From the NCBI RefSeq assembly GCF_000005505.3, contig NC_016132.3:34548914-34612913 (forward strand): a stretch of 64,000 bases of DNA, in the 5' to 3' direction. Positions 1-18,348 of this stretch are shown here, piece after piece (position 1 is the stretch's first letter; each line of letters opens with the position of its first letter). Position numbers and translations under genes: made by a program. The stretch comes from Brachypodium distachyon. Its lineage: Eukaryota; Streptophyta; Magnoliopsida; Poales; Poaceae. Under the pieces are notes generated by a model that worked only from the letters and a program-made list of their open reading frames with translations, did not search any database and was not told where the DNA came from.

Positions 1-22
1 TACTAATCTTTTCTATAAACAG

Positions 23-6750
<6,728 letters not shown>

Positions 6751-7479
6751 CATGCTGTCGGTATCAAACAACAAAACTCTACTAGATTCAGTTTGGCCGC
6801 ACTGACATGTATGGCTCCACTTCTGGTGTACCCCAACAAATGTGCACAGTTGGATGTATATATATAAATTGGTTGTTCGATTATGCGGTTACTGTCTGCG
6901 GATATTCAGATCGACCTGTGACCTTGGCAAGGCATTTGCTATTTGTTTGTTCTTGCCATGACCATGTTGTCTTACATGTGTACTGATTACTGAACAGAAC
7001 TATTTGTAAGGCTCGCAAGCCTCTTGAGTCTTGACAGACTATTGCATCTTCAATACACACATTGGGACTTCAGTAAATTTTGCTTGACAGCACTTTCATG
7101 CCATGAGCCCGTGGCGTACTCTGCTCTCCGTTTTTGTTGGCGAACTCATCTAGTGCGTTTCAAATTGAATGCATATTGTGCTTCATCGTTTGAACCGGGA
7201 AGTACAATAATAGTTTGAACCGGGAAGTATAAACTCTTCTGTTTTGTATGTTCGTACTCTTTTTTCTTCTTCTGACGAACCTCGTCAAGAGGGGCAAAGG
7301 GAGTCCTGCGATTTAAGTCAAAGATGATTGGTCACAGGGCTCGGTTATGTCAAAGAGAAGCAGGCCCGTCCCTTTGTCTGTACTCTTAGACCCACTGTAC
7401 GTTGGGGTCCATTGTACGTTTAGACCCACTGTTTGTTGATTTGCCAAATTAGTGAAAGAAGAACAAATATGAATTAAAT
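6751..7479. other. 3' flank of the coiled-coil gene, no gene seen
   Basis: This is the 3' untranslated and flanking sequence of the coiled-coil gene. A short direct repeat, TTTGAACCGGGAAGTA, occurs at about 7189 and 7214. No coding or structural feature was recognised otherwise. Confidence 0.4.
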
Positions 7480-8222
7480 GATCTAAAATCATAAATGATA
7501 ATGATCCAATTGGAGTACAACTTTCTTCAAGAGTTAAATCCATTGCAGATCCTAAAGCATTGGTGTGGTGTCATAATAGTATGAAAATGTAATTTTAGGT
7601 CATAAAAGTATTTTAAGTGTGTCATCGGCAGTCCTAAGCACCGCGGAGTTGATCAACGCCATATTATCAGCATAGGTTTTGGCGGCAAGACTCCCACGTG
7701 AAGTGGTTGGGAATTTTTTGCAATAACCCCCCTCCCTCCATATAAAGCATTTTCCCCTCATCTTCTTCCTCCGTTGCTTTGAGCCCAGCGGCGACTGGCT
7801 AGAGCTCGGGAAGAAGATGCTCGCATGGCGCTCGAGCGTGTGCGGTCCGGATGAGAGGGAATCACGAGGCTGGGGCCTAGTCAGGGATGCGAGAAAAGCT
7901 CGCCAGAACTAGAAGAGGAGGCGCTCATGCGAGAAAGAAGAGAGAGGGCCGCGATTTGGGGTCGGGACATTTCTAGGGGGCAAATTGCATATCCGAATAT
8001 ACTTACGTAATCCTACGTGGCCGGTCAGCGCCGGTCAACGGGGCACCTGAGCAGGTATGTGCTTAGGACCGTCGTTGGCACATTTAAAATACTTGTAGAA
8101 TTCAGATCTGTATTTTCATACTATTAGGACTTAGATGACACCAAATCGATGCTTTTACCACATGTCGTGCATTTCACTCTTTTTTCAATTATGTACTGTA
8201 CGTACTATCATTTTTAGTCCGT
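7480..8222. mobile_element. Foldback/long-TIR non-autonomous transposon
   Basis: The arms at about 7531-7640 and 8060-8190 are inverted copies. The left reads AGTCCTAAGCA at its inner end and the right reads TGCTTAGGAC; ATAGTATGAAAAT, AGTATTTTAA and GGTGTCAT occur in mirrored positions. The interior (7650-8050) is GC-richer and contains a TATA-like CCATATAAAG followed by a CT-rich tract, which resembles a promoter and leader rather than coding sequence. A second element at 56121-56500 shares the arm motifs (GGTGTCA, AGTCCTAA, GGTCCTAAGC). Outer limits are approximate and no target duplication was fixed. Confidence 0.65.
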
Positions 8223-8559
8223 GACATTGCACAAGGTATCGTGCTAGTGTAATGTATCCATTTTGGAAGTTTGGAGTGACAGCCTCAAACATAGGTTGAG
8301 CCGTTGAGGGCTTTACGCTGGCTCGACAAAAACTTGGATGTTGGTCCCGATGACTTCCCATCTTAAATCAACAACACTAGACGGGATTTCAATAGCAGAG
8401 CGCGACTCGCCATCGACTCGTACGGGTGAAAGAAAGCGGAGAGTTATCTGAAAACACGTTCTTAATGTAATGCTGGAATATTTAATAAAATATTTTTTTA
8501 ATATAAAAGGTTCGATTGACCTTAAACGATAACCGTGCAAAGACCACTGCTAGAAGGCC

Positions 8560-8885
8560 ACGCCGAGAAACCTCGAAACCTTCTTAACGTAGGAGACACC
8601 GCTCGACTGAATGACGGCGCCTTCGTCCTCGGGCGGCTGCGCGGCCAGCCGTCCACCACTTCCGCCCGCGCATGTAGAACGGCACAAGGTTCTCGACGAA
8701 ATGTCCTCGGGCGGTACCCTCCGGCGCGCTACGTTCGACGAAATGGCCATGGAGCAGGTCCTGGACGAGGCGAGACGCGCGCGAGGTGCTCGACGAAATG
8801 TCCAGGCAGGCAAGTTAAGCCTCGCATGGTCGCGTCGCCGCCGCGTCATGCCGCAGCAGGTTCGGCATCAGCAGGTCGGTTAACT
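8560..8885. other. GC-rich island of unknown origin
   Basis: A 325-bp GC-rich stretch lies in AT-rich surroundings. It contains three imperfect copies of CTCGACGAAATGTCC (about 8692, 8728 and 8789). It is open in several frames on both strands, as expected from its composition alone, and no splice-supported gene model or known domain was found. It could be a captured gene fragment. Confidence 0.3.
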
Positions 8886-10290
8886 TCCTGTGTATATACT
8901 ATAGTTGTAGATTACATGAGCAATGGCTACGCGCTCTCCTCAATGTTCCTTCCAGGACTTGACATTTTTGGTCAACGCACCGTAATAACTTTGCACAGAA
9001 GTAAGCTAAGACATAGAGGGAGAGCGCACAGATATATCATTTGTTAGTTATTCCACAAAACCCTTTCAATGACAAGGCAAAAAAACATACAGTCAAGATC
9101 TAGGCTCACATGTGTCCACACACTCAATTAATAGATAAGATGCAAGCAAGATAACCTTAAACAGGCGCTGTCAGAATTGACATTATTCAGTTCTTTCTAC
9201 CTCTGAGAGTGACGGTCTAACTAACCGATAGTGAATATGCGCAGACCTGGAATTTCTTGACAGAAACTGATAAGCTTGTTTGCATTGATTAGGGCTAAGC
9301 CCAAGTTTCATAAATCTACAGTAGTGATTGATGACAACATTGCAATTGGTGTAGCATGGTGGACTACTGGACTATTCCGTAGCAGAAAACCAATCCTCAT
9401 CAGAACGGATTGGGAACCGCTAGAAACTTACCCTGTCAGGCCAATGTTCTTTATGCAATATATATTGCAGTGAGAAGTGAATTGAAGACACTTGTTTGAC
9501 CATCTCACTTCTATCTTAATCGGTATGGTTAACATTGAACTAAGACCAAAGACTTTTTTGTTAGTGACTAAATAGTGCAAGAAAAACACCACGATGTTCA
9601 GCAAGGTTGATTTCAGTGGTCGTGAGATGTGATGTCAGCCAACCAAGTCGTATGAAGTAGGATGATGATTCATGTACAAAGGAAATTAAACAATTTCACC
9701 TTGCTGTTTGCAAGAAACTGCAGTTCAGTCAACTTCCTGACTAACTAATCTGTAGCCCTGGAAACCTTTATTTAAAGTAATGTTATTTTCATGGGGAAAA
9801 AACAGAGATTTCTTGTACCAGAAGTGACAAAATTCTGTCAGTGGCTCAGTGCAACAATTATTAGACAACGTAATATTTAGGACATACCATTAGCATACTT
9901 TAAAGAAGACAGTAGTTGAATTTGGTTCTCAACAAAACTGGTGTCGAGTCGAGTACTTGTCAGCAAATTGAGTCAAATAGATTGAATTAAAGTAAGGGTG
10001 CTGCTGATGATCGTATCCTCATTGATCTCACCGCTTTAATTAGGGCTAAAACATACGTTTGGGTAGAGAAATGCACACGGCCACACGCTTAATTTGCAGA
10101 GGAATTGAACATTTGGCACTGCCGGGCTGCCGGCTCATTTACTTCTCTTGCAAACAGGCTCACAAAATGTACTGATGACAGATAAAACAGCACATCAACA
10201 TTATTAATTTATGGAACTTAACAAACCAGATTATTTATCGCATCACACTGACATCACATCACACACACACACACATGTACTGACAACAGA
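8886..10290. other. Intergenic, 3' flank of peroxidase
   Basis: AT-rich sequence with no supported gene. A short CA repeat lies at about 10258-10274, just downstream of the peroxidase stop codon on its strand. Confidence 0.4.
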
Positions 10291-11533
10291 TCAGCTCGCA
10301 GCCACCAGCTGGGTGGTGGTAGGGTTGATGACCCTGCAGTTGCGCCTGATCTCGCCCTGCGACCTGGAGAGCACCTCAATCTGGCCCAGCTTGATCATGG
10401 ACCGTGCGAAAGCCGTCTTGAACGCAGCCTCGCTGCTCACGAAGGAGTCCACCAGTGCTCTCATGGTGGTGTTGGTCAGCAGCGCCGCATCAGACTCGAA
10501 GAGGCCCAGGTTGTTGACGAGCCCCAGGTAGTATTTGTTGTCGAACCTCACCGGCGTCATCAGGTCCATCAGCGTCGTCATCGTCGGGAACGTCTGGTTG
10601 CTGTTCGGCGGGCAGATGCCCTTCAGCAGGAACGCGTACGCCTTGCTCAGCGCCGGATCAATCTGAAAATAAGGAATCAATTCGTGTATTATGATGATAA
10701 TATAGTATATCTCTTTTGGATTATGTGTTTTGTTGTTGAATGATTATATTATTACTTTGTCGGATGAGTTGAAATTGTAGAGGCGGTCGGTGAAGCTGCT
10801 GCAGTGGGAGACGCCGATGGTGTGGGCGCCGGAGAGAATGACGATGTCGTCGAGGGTGAGGTTCTTGCGGGCGAAGCCGGTGGCAAGCTGGGAGGCGGTG
10901 GAGGTCGGGCCGGGGAGGTTATCGTCGGCATTCTGCTCCGTGGAGACCTGGCCGTCGCGGCGGCCCGAGGGCACCTGGTAGCCGAGGCCGCCGGAGAGCA
11001 CGACACTGTCCCGCGCTGCGAAGGCCAGGACGTCGGCGCAGGAGACCACACCAGGGCACGCCGCCTCCACGGCCGCCTTGGCACGGTCCACCACGTCGAA
11101 GAAGCGGAGGCTTGGGTTGTTGGCCGCCGAGTCCTTCTCCGCCCTGTTCCCCGGCGTCGAGTCGATCAGCACCGACCCGTCGCACCCCTGCATGCCAACG
11201 GGTAGCCATGCATGTCAGCTGTAAGTATAAATGAATTGCATGTTGTCCTATCCTAATCAGTTTGAGCTTTTACAATATCATAAAACTCGGGCAGGGAGCA
11301 TGCGTGTGGTGGCTCACTTTGACGAAGCAGTCGTGGAAGTGGAGGCGGATGAGGGCCGGAGCAACGCCGGAGTCATTGACGAAGGCGGCGGCGACGGTCT
11401 GCTGCACCAGGGCCTCGGCCGATGGGCAGGTCTGGTCGTAGAAGCCGACGTCGATGCAGGCGCCCACGGCGGCGGTCCAGGCTGCCAGGGTCACGACGGC
11501 GAGCGCCGAGGCCAAGCTGGAGAAGCGCTTCAT
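10291..11533 (-). CDS. Class III secretory peroxidase
   Basis: Three exons on the minus strand (11533-11318, 11187-10756, 10662-10291) give 339 residues, the usual class III length. Both introns are phase 0 with GT-AG borders. Residues 1 to about 25 form a signal peptide, so the enzyme should be secreted to the cell wall or vacuole. It would use H2O2 to oxidise phenolics and other donors. The distal haem site is RLHFHDCF (Arg63, His67) and the proximal haem ligand is His194 in LSGAHTIG. The eight conserved disulfide cysteines are present (36, 69, 74, 116, 122, 201, 233 and one near the C terminus). An in-frame upstream ATG at 11635 is not preferred: starting at 11533 puts the hydrophobic signal peptide at the N terminus and fits the TATA box position. 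The exact family member was not resolved. Confidence 0.96.
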
Positions 11534-11606
11534 GGTGGCTAGCTGCACCGTTGCTCCTGCTGCTTTGGAGCGTGTATGTCCGTCTGGGTACACTAACACG
11601 GGTGGT

Positions 11607-11613
11607 TTTATAG
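11607..11613 (-). promoter_or_regulatory. TATA box of the peroxidase gene
   Basis: On the minus strand the sequence reads CCTATAAAACC, about 75 bp upstream of the chosen ATG. This leaves room for a short leader of about 45 bp. Confidence 0.55.
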
Positions 11614-12357
11614 GTCTTTGGGTCGGTTGGGTCATTGGCTCGTTGCAAGGGAATGCAGTTTTAATTTAGTTGTCTATTTCTTCTCTGCTGAAAGTACAAC
11701 TGTTCCCCTCTCAAAAAAGAAATGTATATAACTGTTCCCCTCTCAAAAAAGAAAACTATGCTGTTCTTCTTCCTTGGTTGCTTGGTCAGTTAACCTTTGA
11801 GTTTGAAGTAGCTTACTTCCGAAATTTAATGTGCATATGCATACCCATTTCTGCATCTTAATTTATACTATTCTGGTAGTAGTTGCCAGCAGGACTTAAC
11901 TTACATACATGTGGGTCTTCATATATCTATATACTTGGTTTTATTTGAGGGTCAGTAAATACATGTATAGATGATCTCGTGGACTTGTACGTGCCTAGAA
12001 TCACACTTACAAGTTTCAAAAATAAAATAATAATAATAGTTTGGTCTGATTTGGACAAACAATGTGCATGGCGTATCCGACGAAAACTCTATAAAAAAAA
12101 CAGTGTAGAACTTTCCAAAACTTCTAAAAATAGGAGTAGCATGTTTTGGGGAAATGATGTTCTATAATACGCGTAAAATTTCAAACTAAAATTCAATTGT
12201 GTTTGGGAGGAATTGAAAAGATAAATTTATAAATAAATAGTGCCAAAAGTGAAGAGTCGCTATTCAAGGTATGCTTTTTTGTGTGGAAGTTCTATATATG
12301 ATTTTCATGGAGTTTAACCATAGGGGTTACTTGATATTTCATCATTTACATTAATTA

Positions 12358-12464
12358 CATCGGACACCCCATCATTTTTCGTTGCACAAAATTAACTGAC
12401 GTGGATTTGCATAGTATATAGATTCTTATATAAATCCACGGCAGTTAATTCGGAACGAGGGAGT
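12358..12464. mobile_element. Degenerate Stowaway-like MITE
   Basis: AATTAACTGACGTGGATTT and its reversed form AAATCCACGGCAGTTAATT face each other, and the right end reads GAACGAGGGAGTA as in Stowaway elements. The left terminus has decayed. Confidence 0.5.
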
Positions 12465-12710
12465 AGATATGAGGTTACTGAGGTTTTTATTCAAAGCCTT
12501 TTGCTGAGACTGATGCGTGATTATTTTTCTAACAGTACTACCCGGCTGGTTGTATAGATGGATGTACGTCCACGGATCAGATCTTCCGCGTAAGCTCCTT
12601 CTAAGTTGTTTACTTCCTTGAATATGTAATGCTTTGTTAAGATTGTGAAAATCAGAGCATGTCATGATCACTTGCGTGAATTAATTAGTCATTGTGAGGG
12701 AAACGTGTTG

Positions 12711-12727
12711 TGGAAATGGTTATTTGT
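12711..12727. repeat. Target-site duplication of the LINE, 3'-end copy
   Basis: TGGAAATGGTTATTTGT occurs here and again exactly at 18349-18365. This copy borders the T-run that is the LINE poly(A) tail read on the minus strand. Confidence 0.9.
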
Positions 12728-12753
12728 TTTTTTTTTAAGGAAAACACTTTCCA

Positions 12754-15080
12754 TTAATTCAAAACGGTCGAACGATTACAGTGGGGTCCCAAAACGGGGT
12801 CATCAGGCCATGGCAAGGCCTCAAACAGAGAGCCCGCTGACACACTAGTCCGTGCATGCTGGGCTAAGTTATGGGCCATCACATTAGCCGTCCGACTTAT
12901 CCAGGAGCAACAGTGGTCATCGAAATTTTGGAGCAAAGCCTTAATGTCGGACAGCATGAAGCAGATGCCCGAACGATCTTCAGTGTCGTTGCACAGCCCC
13001 GAGATTAACGCAGTGCAGTCAGATTCTAGGTGAAGCTTGGCGCGGTGGTCTTCACAGAGGATAGCAATGCCGTTCTTCGCAGCTCTAGCTTCCGCTTCAA
13101 TGGCAGAATCACACCAGCCAATTCTCCCCCACGCCGACCTGATAATCGACCCAGAGGGTGATCTCAAAACTGCTCCCCACCAAGCCTCACTGGTTTGCAG
13201 GACAAAGCTCGCATCAACGTTCATTTTCATCCATCCCTGGCCTGGAGGATCCCACGACACTGGAGCAGGAGGAGACCTGCAGATGGTGTTCTGAATCGGC
13301 TTTGAGGCCTGGGGGCAGACCATCTCAGTGACCGTGGAACTATCAAGACAACTTAGGATGCCTTCGTCAGTACCCTTTAAACACTCCATTGCCTTCGAGT
13401 AGCTGGTAATGAAGTGAGCAGAATCCTCAACCGTATCTTTTCCATCCCCAAAAATTACATTGTTCCGTAGGTGCCAGGCCCTCCACCACAGGAACAAAAG
13501 CCGCTGACGTGTGGTCGTGTCCACAGAATCGAGGATGATCAGAGCCCAGTTCAGTCCCTCTTTGTGCAGATCAGCTTCGGCTGGTAGCTTCCAAACCTGT
13601 CGCATGCGTCGACGGAGATCCCTGGCTCTCGGGCATGACATTACTGCATGGAAGCTGATTTCATCCTCGAGACCGCAAACCGAGCAGGTAGGGACACCCT
13701 TCCGGAGGCGGCGGCACCGAAGAGATTGCACAGCAAGGGAATTAGTCGCCAACTTCCATCCAAAAACTCGAACTTTCGGTGGAACCTTAGCCTTCCAGAT
13801 AACATCCCAGATCTTACGATCACCTTGCGGGCAGCAGCTAGTTTCCCCTGGGGAACTGGGAAGGGAGAGGTCGAGGGCGAGACGATAAGCTGATTTAACG
13901 GTGAAAATACCAAGTTTCTCACCTTGCCAAGCAATCACATCTTCAACCTGACGGGACGGGAGCTTTATGTGGGCGATCGTATCAGCATCATGTGGGTAGA
14001 AGATCTGGTTAAGGAGAGGAACGTTCCAGCCTGACCGGTCCGGAAGAATGAGGTCAGAGACTCGTCTGAGGCGTGTAGGCGCCGCCTTTCCAGACACTCG
14101 CAGGTTTCCTCTCGGTAGCCAATTGTGTCTCCAAATGTCCACAGAATTACCATTCCCAATACGCCATATGTACCCTTTCTTGAGAAGCTCGAGTCCATGC
14201 TTGATTCCCTGCCACACCGGCGATTGTGATTTGATAAACGCCGTGTCCAGCAAGTTGCCGTTCGAAAAGTATTTTGATCTGATGAACCTAGCACAAAGGC
14301 TGTCGGGTTTATCAATAAGCCGCCATGCCTGTTTCGCCAGCAAGGCCTGATTGAACAGCGCCGTTCCAGATTTTCGCAGAGGCCTTTTGAGAACTTAAAT
14401 ACACTCATCGTGTACGTAGGAAGCGACTGAACAACAGACTTGATCAGGATTTCTTTGCCCCCGGCAGTCAAGTATTTCTCTGACCAATCGCTGAGTCTCT
14501 TGGCCTCTTCTCCTTGATCGATTGGAACCGGCCATTCTTCATAGCACCCTCTGGAACAGGCAGCCCAAGATACTTTTCATCGAAAGTGGTATTCGACACA
14601 CCCAAAACAGCAGCAACCGCAACACCATTCTCTTGAGTAACATTTTTGCCGAGCAATATGGAGCATTTGCTTGGACTAAGCAGCTGCCCGGTACACTTCT
14701 CATATGTAGCCGGGACGTTTTTAATTACTTGAGCTTGATCTTCCGAGGCTTCAAAGAAAAGGAGGCTGTCATCTGTGAAGAGGAGGTGGGAGATACCGGG
14801 GCTGCAGCGAGTGATCTTCAGGTCCCTTAGACTGGCATCCTCAATCTCCTTCGCAATCAGAGTGGAAAGCCCATCCGCCACGAAAAGGAATAAGAATGGC
14901 GACAAAGGATCCCCTTGTCTTAATCCCCTAGTAGGCTTAAAAACATCAAGGATATGACCATTAATTTTTACCGCATACCTGACAGAGCGCACGCAGGACA
15001 TGATCCAGGAATCCACTTCTCAACGAACCCGAATTTACGGAGGGCCGCTTCTAGATAGCCCCAATCCACACGGTCATATT
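12754..15080 (-). pseudogene. LINE ORF2 fragment: reverse transcriptase, zf-RVT and RNase H-like domains
   Basis: Read on the minus strand, coding begins at the palindrome border with the family motif AYDRVDW lacking its upstream part. It continues through GLRQGDPLSPFLF and the catalytic region, where the usual F-A-D-D reads FTDDSLLFF. The frame changes at about 14480 and again at about 14345. The last 529 codons (14343-12754) hold a long connection region, a cysteine/histidine zf-RVT-like segment (CSVCGLEDEISFHAVMSC) and a C-terminal RNase H-like domain (MNVDASF, then LESDC). This is the usual domain order of plant L1 elements with RNase H. The reading frame is broken and there is no endonuclease, so it is inactive. 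Confidence 0.88.
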
Positions 15081-16348
15081 GATATGGACATGCTAACCAT
15101 GGATACGACCATTAGAACCCTAATTGTTGGTGTATCTAATAACAATTATAATCAGGTGAATTCAATTATAAAATGTTTTCAATATGTTACTTGCAAAGAG
15201 GCGCAGCTACTATCTTGTGTAATCTTATTATGTAGGCATCTTATTGAACTTTACAAGTCCAAAGTGAAGATGAAGTGTGATAGCCTGCAAAGGGAGATTC
15301 AAAGTGAAGCCTATCAAGTCTACTTTCCAACAAATCAAACGGCACATGATTCGGAGCTTGCCAGAGAAAGATATCACGAATTAAAGTTGAATCCGATTCG
15401 GGTCCGAACTGTCAGAAGATCCGAATTTGTTTTAATCACCCAGGCCGCATACGGAGTCCAAATCAAACAAACAAGTACTTGTTGGAAAGGTAATTACAAG
15501 ACCTTTCCAACGGATCTGGCTCCATCAAGAGATTCGACTCGTGACCGTGGCGGACAAAACAAGCGAACGGATCTGTTTTTCTGTTTCCTAAAGAGTTGTA
15601 GTTTGTTAGGAAAGTTAGAGATAGAGTTGGATTTCAGTCTCCTTACTCAAGGTGGACGAAAATATCTCTCCCTCCTCCTTTATATACCCCATGAACCCCC
15701 CTAAGGAGACTGAAATCCAACTCTATATAAAGGAGGGTTCATGGGGTATATAAATAGGAGGGAGATATATTTTCGTCCACCTTGAGTAAGGAGGCCGAAA
15801 TCCAACTCTATCTCTAACTTTCCTAACAAACTACAACTCTTTAGAAAATAGAAAAACAGATCCGTTCGCTTGTTTTGTCCGCCACGGTCAGCACGAGTCG
15901 AATCTCTTGATGGAGCCAGATCCGTTGGAAAGGTCTTGTAATTACCTTTACAACAAGTACTTGTTTGTTTGATTTGGACTCCGTATGCGACCTGGGTGAT
16001 TAAAACAAATTCGGGTCTCCTGACAGTTCGGACCCGAATCGGATTCAACTTTAATTCGTGATATCTTTCTCTAGCAAGCTCCGAATCATGTGCCGTTTGA
16101 TTTGTTGGAAAGTGGACTTGATAGGCTTCACTTTGAATCTCCCTTTGCAGGCTATCACACTTCATCTTCACTTTGGACTTGTAAAATTCAATAAGATGCC
16201 TACATAATAAGATTACACAAGACAGTACTCTTTGCAAGTAACATATTGAAAACATTTTTTAATTGAATTCACCTGATTATAATTGTTATTAGATACATCA
16301 ACAATTAGGGTTCTAATGGTCGTATCCATGGTTAGCATGTCCATATCA
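15080..16348. repeat. 1.27-kb palindrome inserted in the LINE
   Basis: The arms 15080 to about 15702 and about 15738 to 16348 are near-identical reverse complements. The outer ends read TGATATGGACATGC and GCATGTCCATATCA. The arms differ by scattered substitutions and one small indel (GCGCAGCTACTATC against TACTGTC near the outer quarter). Each arm carries a TATA-like TTTATATACCCC pointing toward the centre, which resembles an LTR or promoter. The 35-bp spacer (about 15703-15737) contains a further copy of an arm segment. Each arm also holds an open frame of about 180 codons with no recognised domain. Confidence 0.92.
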
Positions 16349-16512
16349 CCTTCTGTCTTCGTCTTCGAAGGATCCGTGAGCAGGGCAGCAGGTGCATCTA
16401 CGCCAGGATCTCCCTCCCGTCCGTCCACGGACAGCCTTCTCATCGCATGCGCCGCAGTCTTCGCGGCCGGCACAAGCGGGTCAGACACTGTGCGGTCAGA
16501 CGACACAGCAGT

Positions 16513-18308
16513 CTATCCCAGAGCCACCTCCTTGGGTAGGGCCGCCGGAAGGGCGGGGGCTTGCCCCACCCGCAGCGGTAGCATGTCCAGCTTCCTGGCC
16601 GGGGGCGTGTAGTGCAGCTTCTTCTTCGCCTTCATGTGCTCGCCTGGGAGGTAGAAGCTGCGCCGGTCGAACCTCCTGTACGGCGACGCAACCTGGTCGA
16701 TGGAGAACCTGTATTTCTTCTGTTCTTCTGGGATCAAGCAAGAGCGGGCGTCGTGGCCGACTATACCACAGAAATAACAGAACCGTGGCATACGCTCATA
16801 CTTAACGTCGTACCTCGTCGGGCTGGTGTCTGCCTTGTCCTGGATGCGAACCTCGCTCTCGATGGGCTTCGTGATGTCGTGCTCGATCCTGACGCGGAGG
16901 AAGTCATCCCACACCTTTCCGTGGTTGTCGGCGAAGACCATCCTGACTGGACCGATCAGCTCCCCAACCTTCCTTCCGGCCACTGCATTCATCATGGGCA
17001 CGGGGAGGTCGAGGATCCTCACCCACACCGGCATGATATTGATCTTCATCTCCGCGATCGCGGACTTGCCGTCGTAGGCGGCAACGACCATGACGCCCCC
17101 AGATAGGTCCAGGGGCCGCCGGCTAGGACGTGGCGGTAGTCTCCCTCGTGCATGAACTCCATGAGGAAGCGGCCTCCGGCGAACTCCTTGTATTCCAGCC
17201 CGCCGCGGAGCTGCCAGATCTCCCACAAGCGCTGGAAGAGCTTGGTGGCGCTGAAAGTGCTGGTGGTGACGAAGCGGCCGACCACAAGCCACTGGTCAGC
17301 CATCTCCAGCTTGAGCTTCTCGAAGTCGACGACCAAGATCTTGGCTGGACTAGCGGCAGGCGGGTGCCGGACCGACGTCTCCTCCTCCGGCCCCATGGCC
17401 TTCACTCCGAAGTTGTTCTCCTCCCCTTCCACAACATGTTCCTTCCCCGGTCGTCGGACGAACTCGGACGCTCCCTCTCCCACCGAGCTCCCCTGACCCT
17501 CCCCCGCAAGCTTCCGATGCTCAGCCATCTCAACTCTCCAAGGGGGGTCTGGCGGTGTGTCGAAATTCAACTGCTTCGAATGGTTCTCGACTTCCTGGTA
17601 CTCCCGCCCGGGGTAGCACTCGTAGATATACCAGTGGGGGCATGCCGATTGAGATCATCCAGAATCGGCATGGAGCCGTCACCGCCAAGGATCCCGCATC
17701 CCTCATGAGGAAAACAACAGTGAATTCGGGACCGCCGATCTGCAGAGGCAACTGCCAGGATCGGCATGGAGCTGTCATCGCTGAGGGATCCGCCTCCCTC
17801 GAGAGGAAGGCAGCAGTGAATCCGGGATCGGCGATCTGCAGAGGCAATGTCGCGCCTGAACCGGATCGGATCCGGTGATGTTTCCTTCTTCACGCCCGCC
17901 ATAAACGGGGGCATCAATTCCCGCCGGTTGCAACTTAAGAACGGGCGCCGGATCCGTGATTGGGATCGCGTCACCCCGCTCGCCGGCAAGGGCCACGGAG
18001 GCGGACCTCCCGCCTGTCTCCTGATTTGGTGGTGCTCGAATCAAATCCAGCATCATCTGGCGGAGTTCAGCGACCTCCGGGAGAAGATCTTCGCGGATCG
18101 GGGCAATCTTCCTTAGATCTCCACCGCTGGCGGCGTGCGCCTGAGCCGCACGGAACCAACGTCGGAGACCTTCCCTGTCCAACCACGCATTCACGTCCGG
18201 GTCCGCAAGGCGCGAGACACCCAGATACCCAGCCCCAACTGCCGGAAGAGGTGCGGCGGCCATCCGGCCGGATCCGTCGCCTTCGGAAATCCTCACCCTA
18301 ACAGACAT
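16513..18308 (-). pseudogene. LINE ORF1 (gag-like, DUF4283 and zinc knuckle)
   Basis: Minus-strand reading frames cover an N-terminal region (18308-17775) and a DUF4283-like domain (17570-17046, with FEKLKLEMADQWLVVGRF and RLWEIW). They end with a CCHC zinc knuckle, CYFCGIVGHDARSC, near 16750-16790. Such proteins bind the element's RNA in the cytoplasm. The frames must be joined across shifts near 17560 and 17100-17290, so the ORF is damaged. A 96-bp in-frame tandem duplication lies at 17664-17847. Confidence 0.8.
17664..17847. repeat. 96-bp tandem duplication in LINE ORF1
   Basis: Two units begin at 17664 and 17760, each starting ATCGGCATGGAG and ending CTGCAGAGGCAA. The unit is 32 codons, so the frame is kept: the motif ASADRRSRIHCC is repeated in the minus-strand translation. 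The copies differ at roughly one base in six. Confidence 0.85.
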
Positions 18309-18348
18309 TCCGTGCCGACTCTGTCATGGGCGAGCTTCGACAGGAAAC

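Larger units (their letters stand above)
12728..18348 (-). mobile_element. L1-type LINE retrotransposon, rearranged
   Basis: The element is bounded by an identical 17-bp duplication on both sides and ends, on the minus strand, in a poly(A) run (12728-12736 region), the hallmarks of target-primed reverse transcription. From its 5' end (right) it carries a gag-like ORF1 (18308 to about 16513). Then comes a 1.27-kb palindrome (15080-16348). After that come reverse transcriptase, zf-RVT-like and RNase H-like parts of ORF2 (15080-12754). The endonuclease and the first part of the reverse transcriptase are absent; the palindrome sits where they should be. Frameshifts and the missing segment make it non-autonomous. 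Confidence 0.9.

Noticed and set aside
8535..9047. 170-codon open frame
   Set aside because: Composition-driven, no splice or domain support, extends from the GC island into AT-rich DNA.
10804..11205. 133-codon open frame on the plus strand
   Set aside because: Antisense shadow of peroxidase exon 2.
15000..16255. Two mirrored open frames of 234 and 184 codons in the palindrome
   Set aside because: They are the same sequence read from the two arms, run through a TATA-like box and show no domain; kept only as part of the palindrome description.
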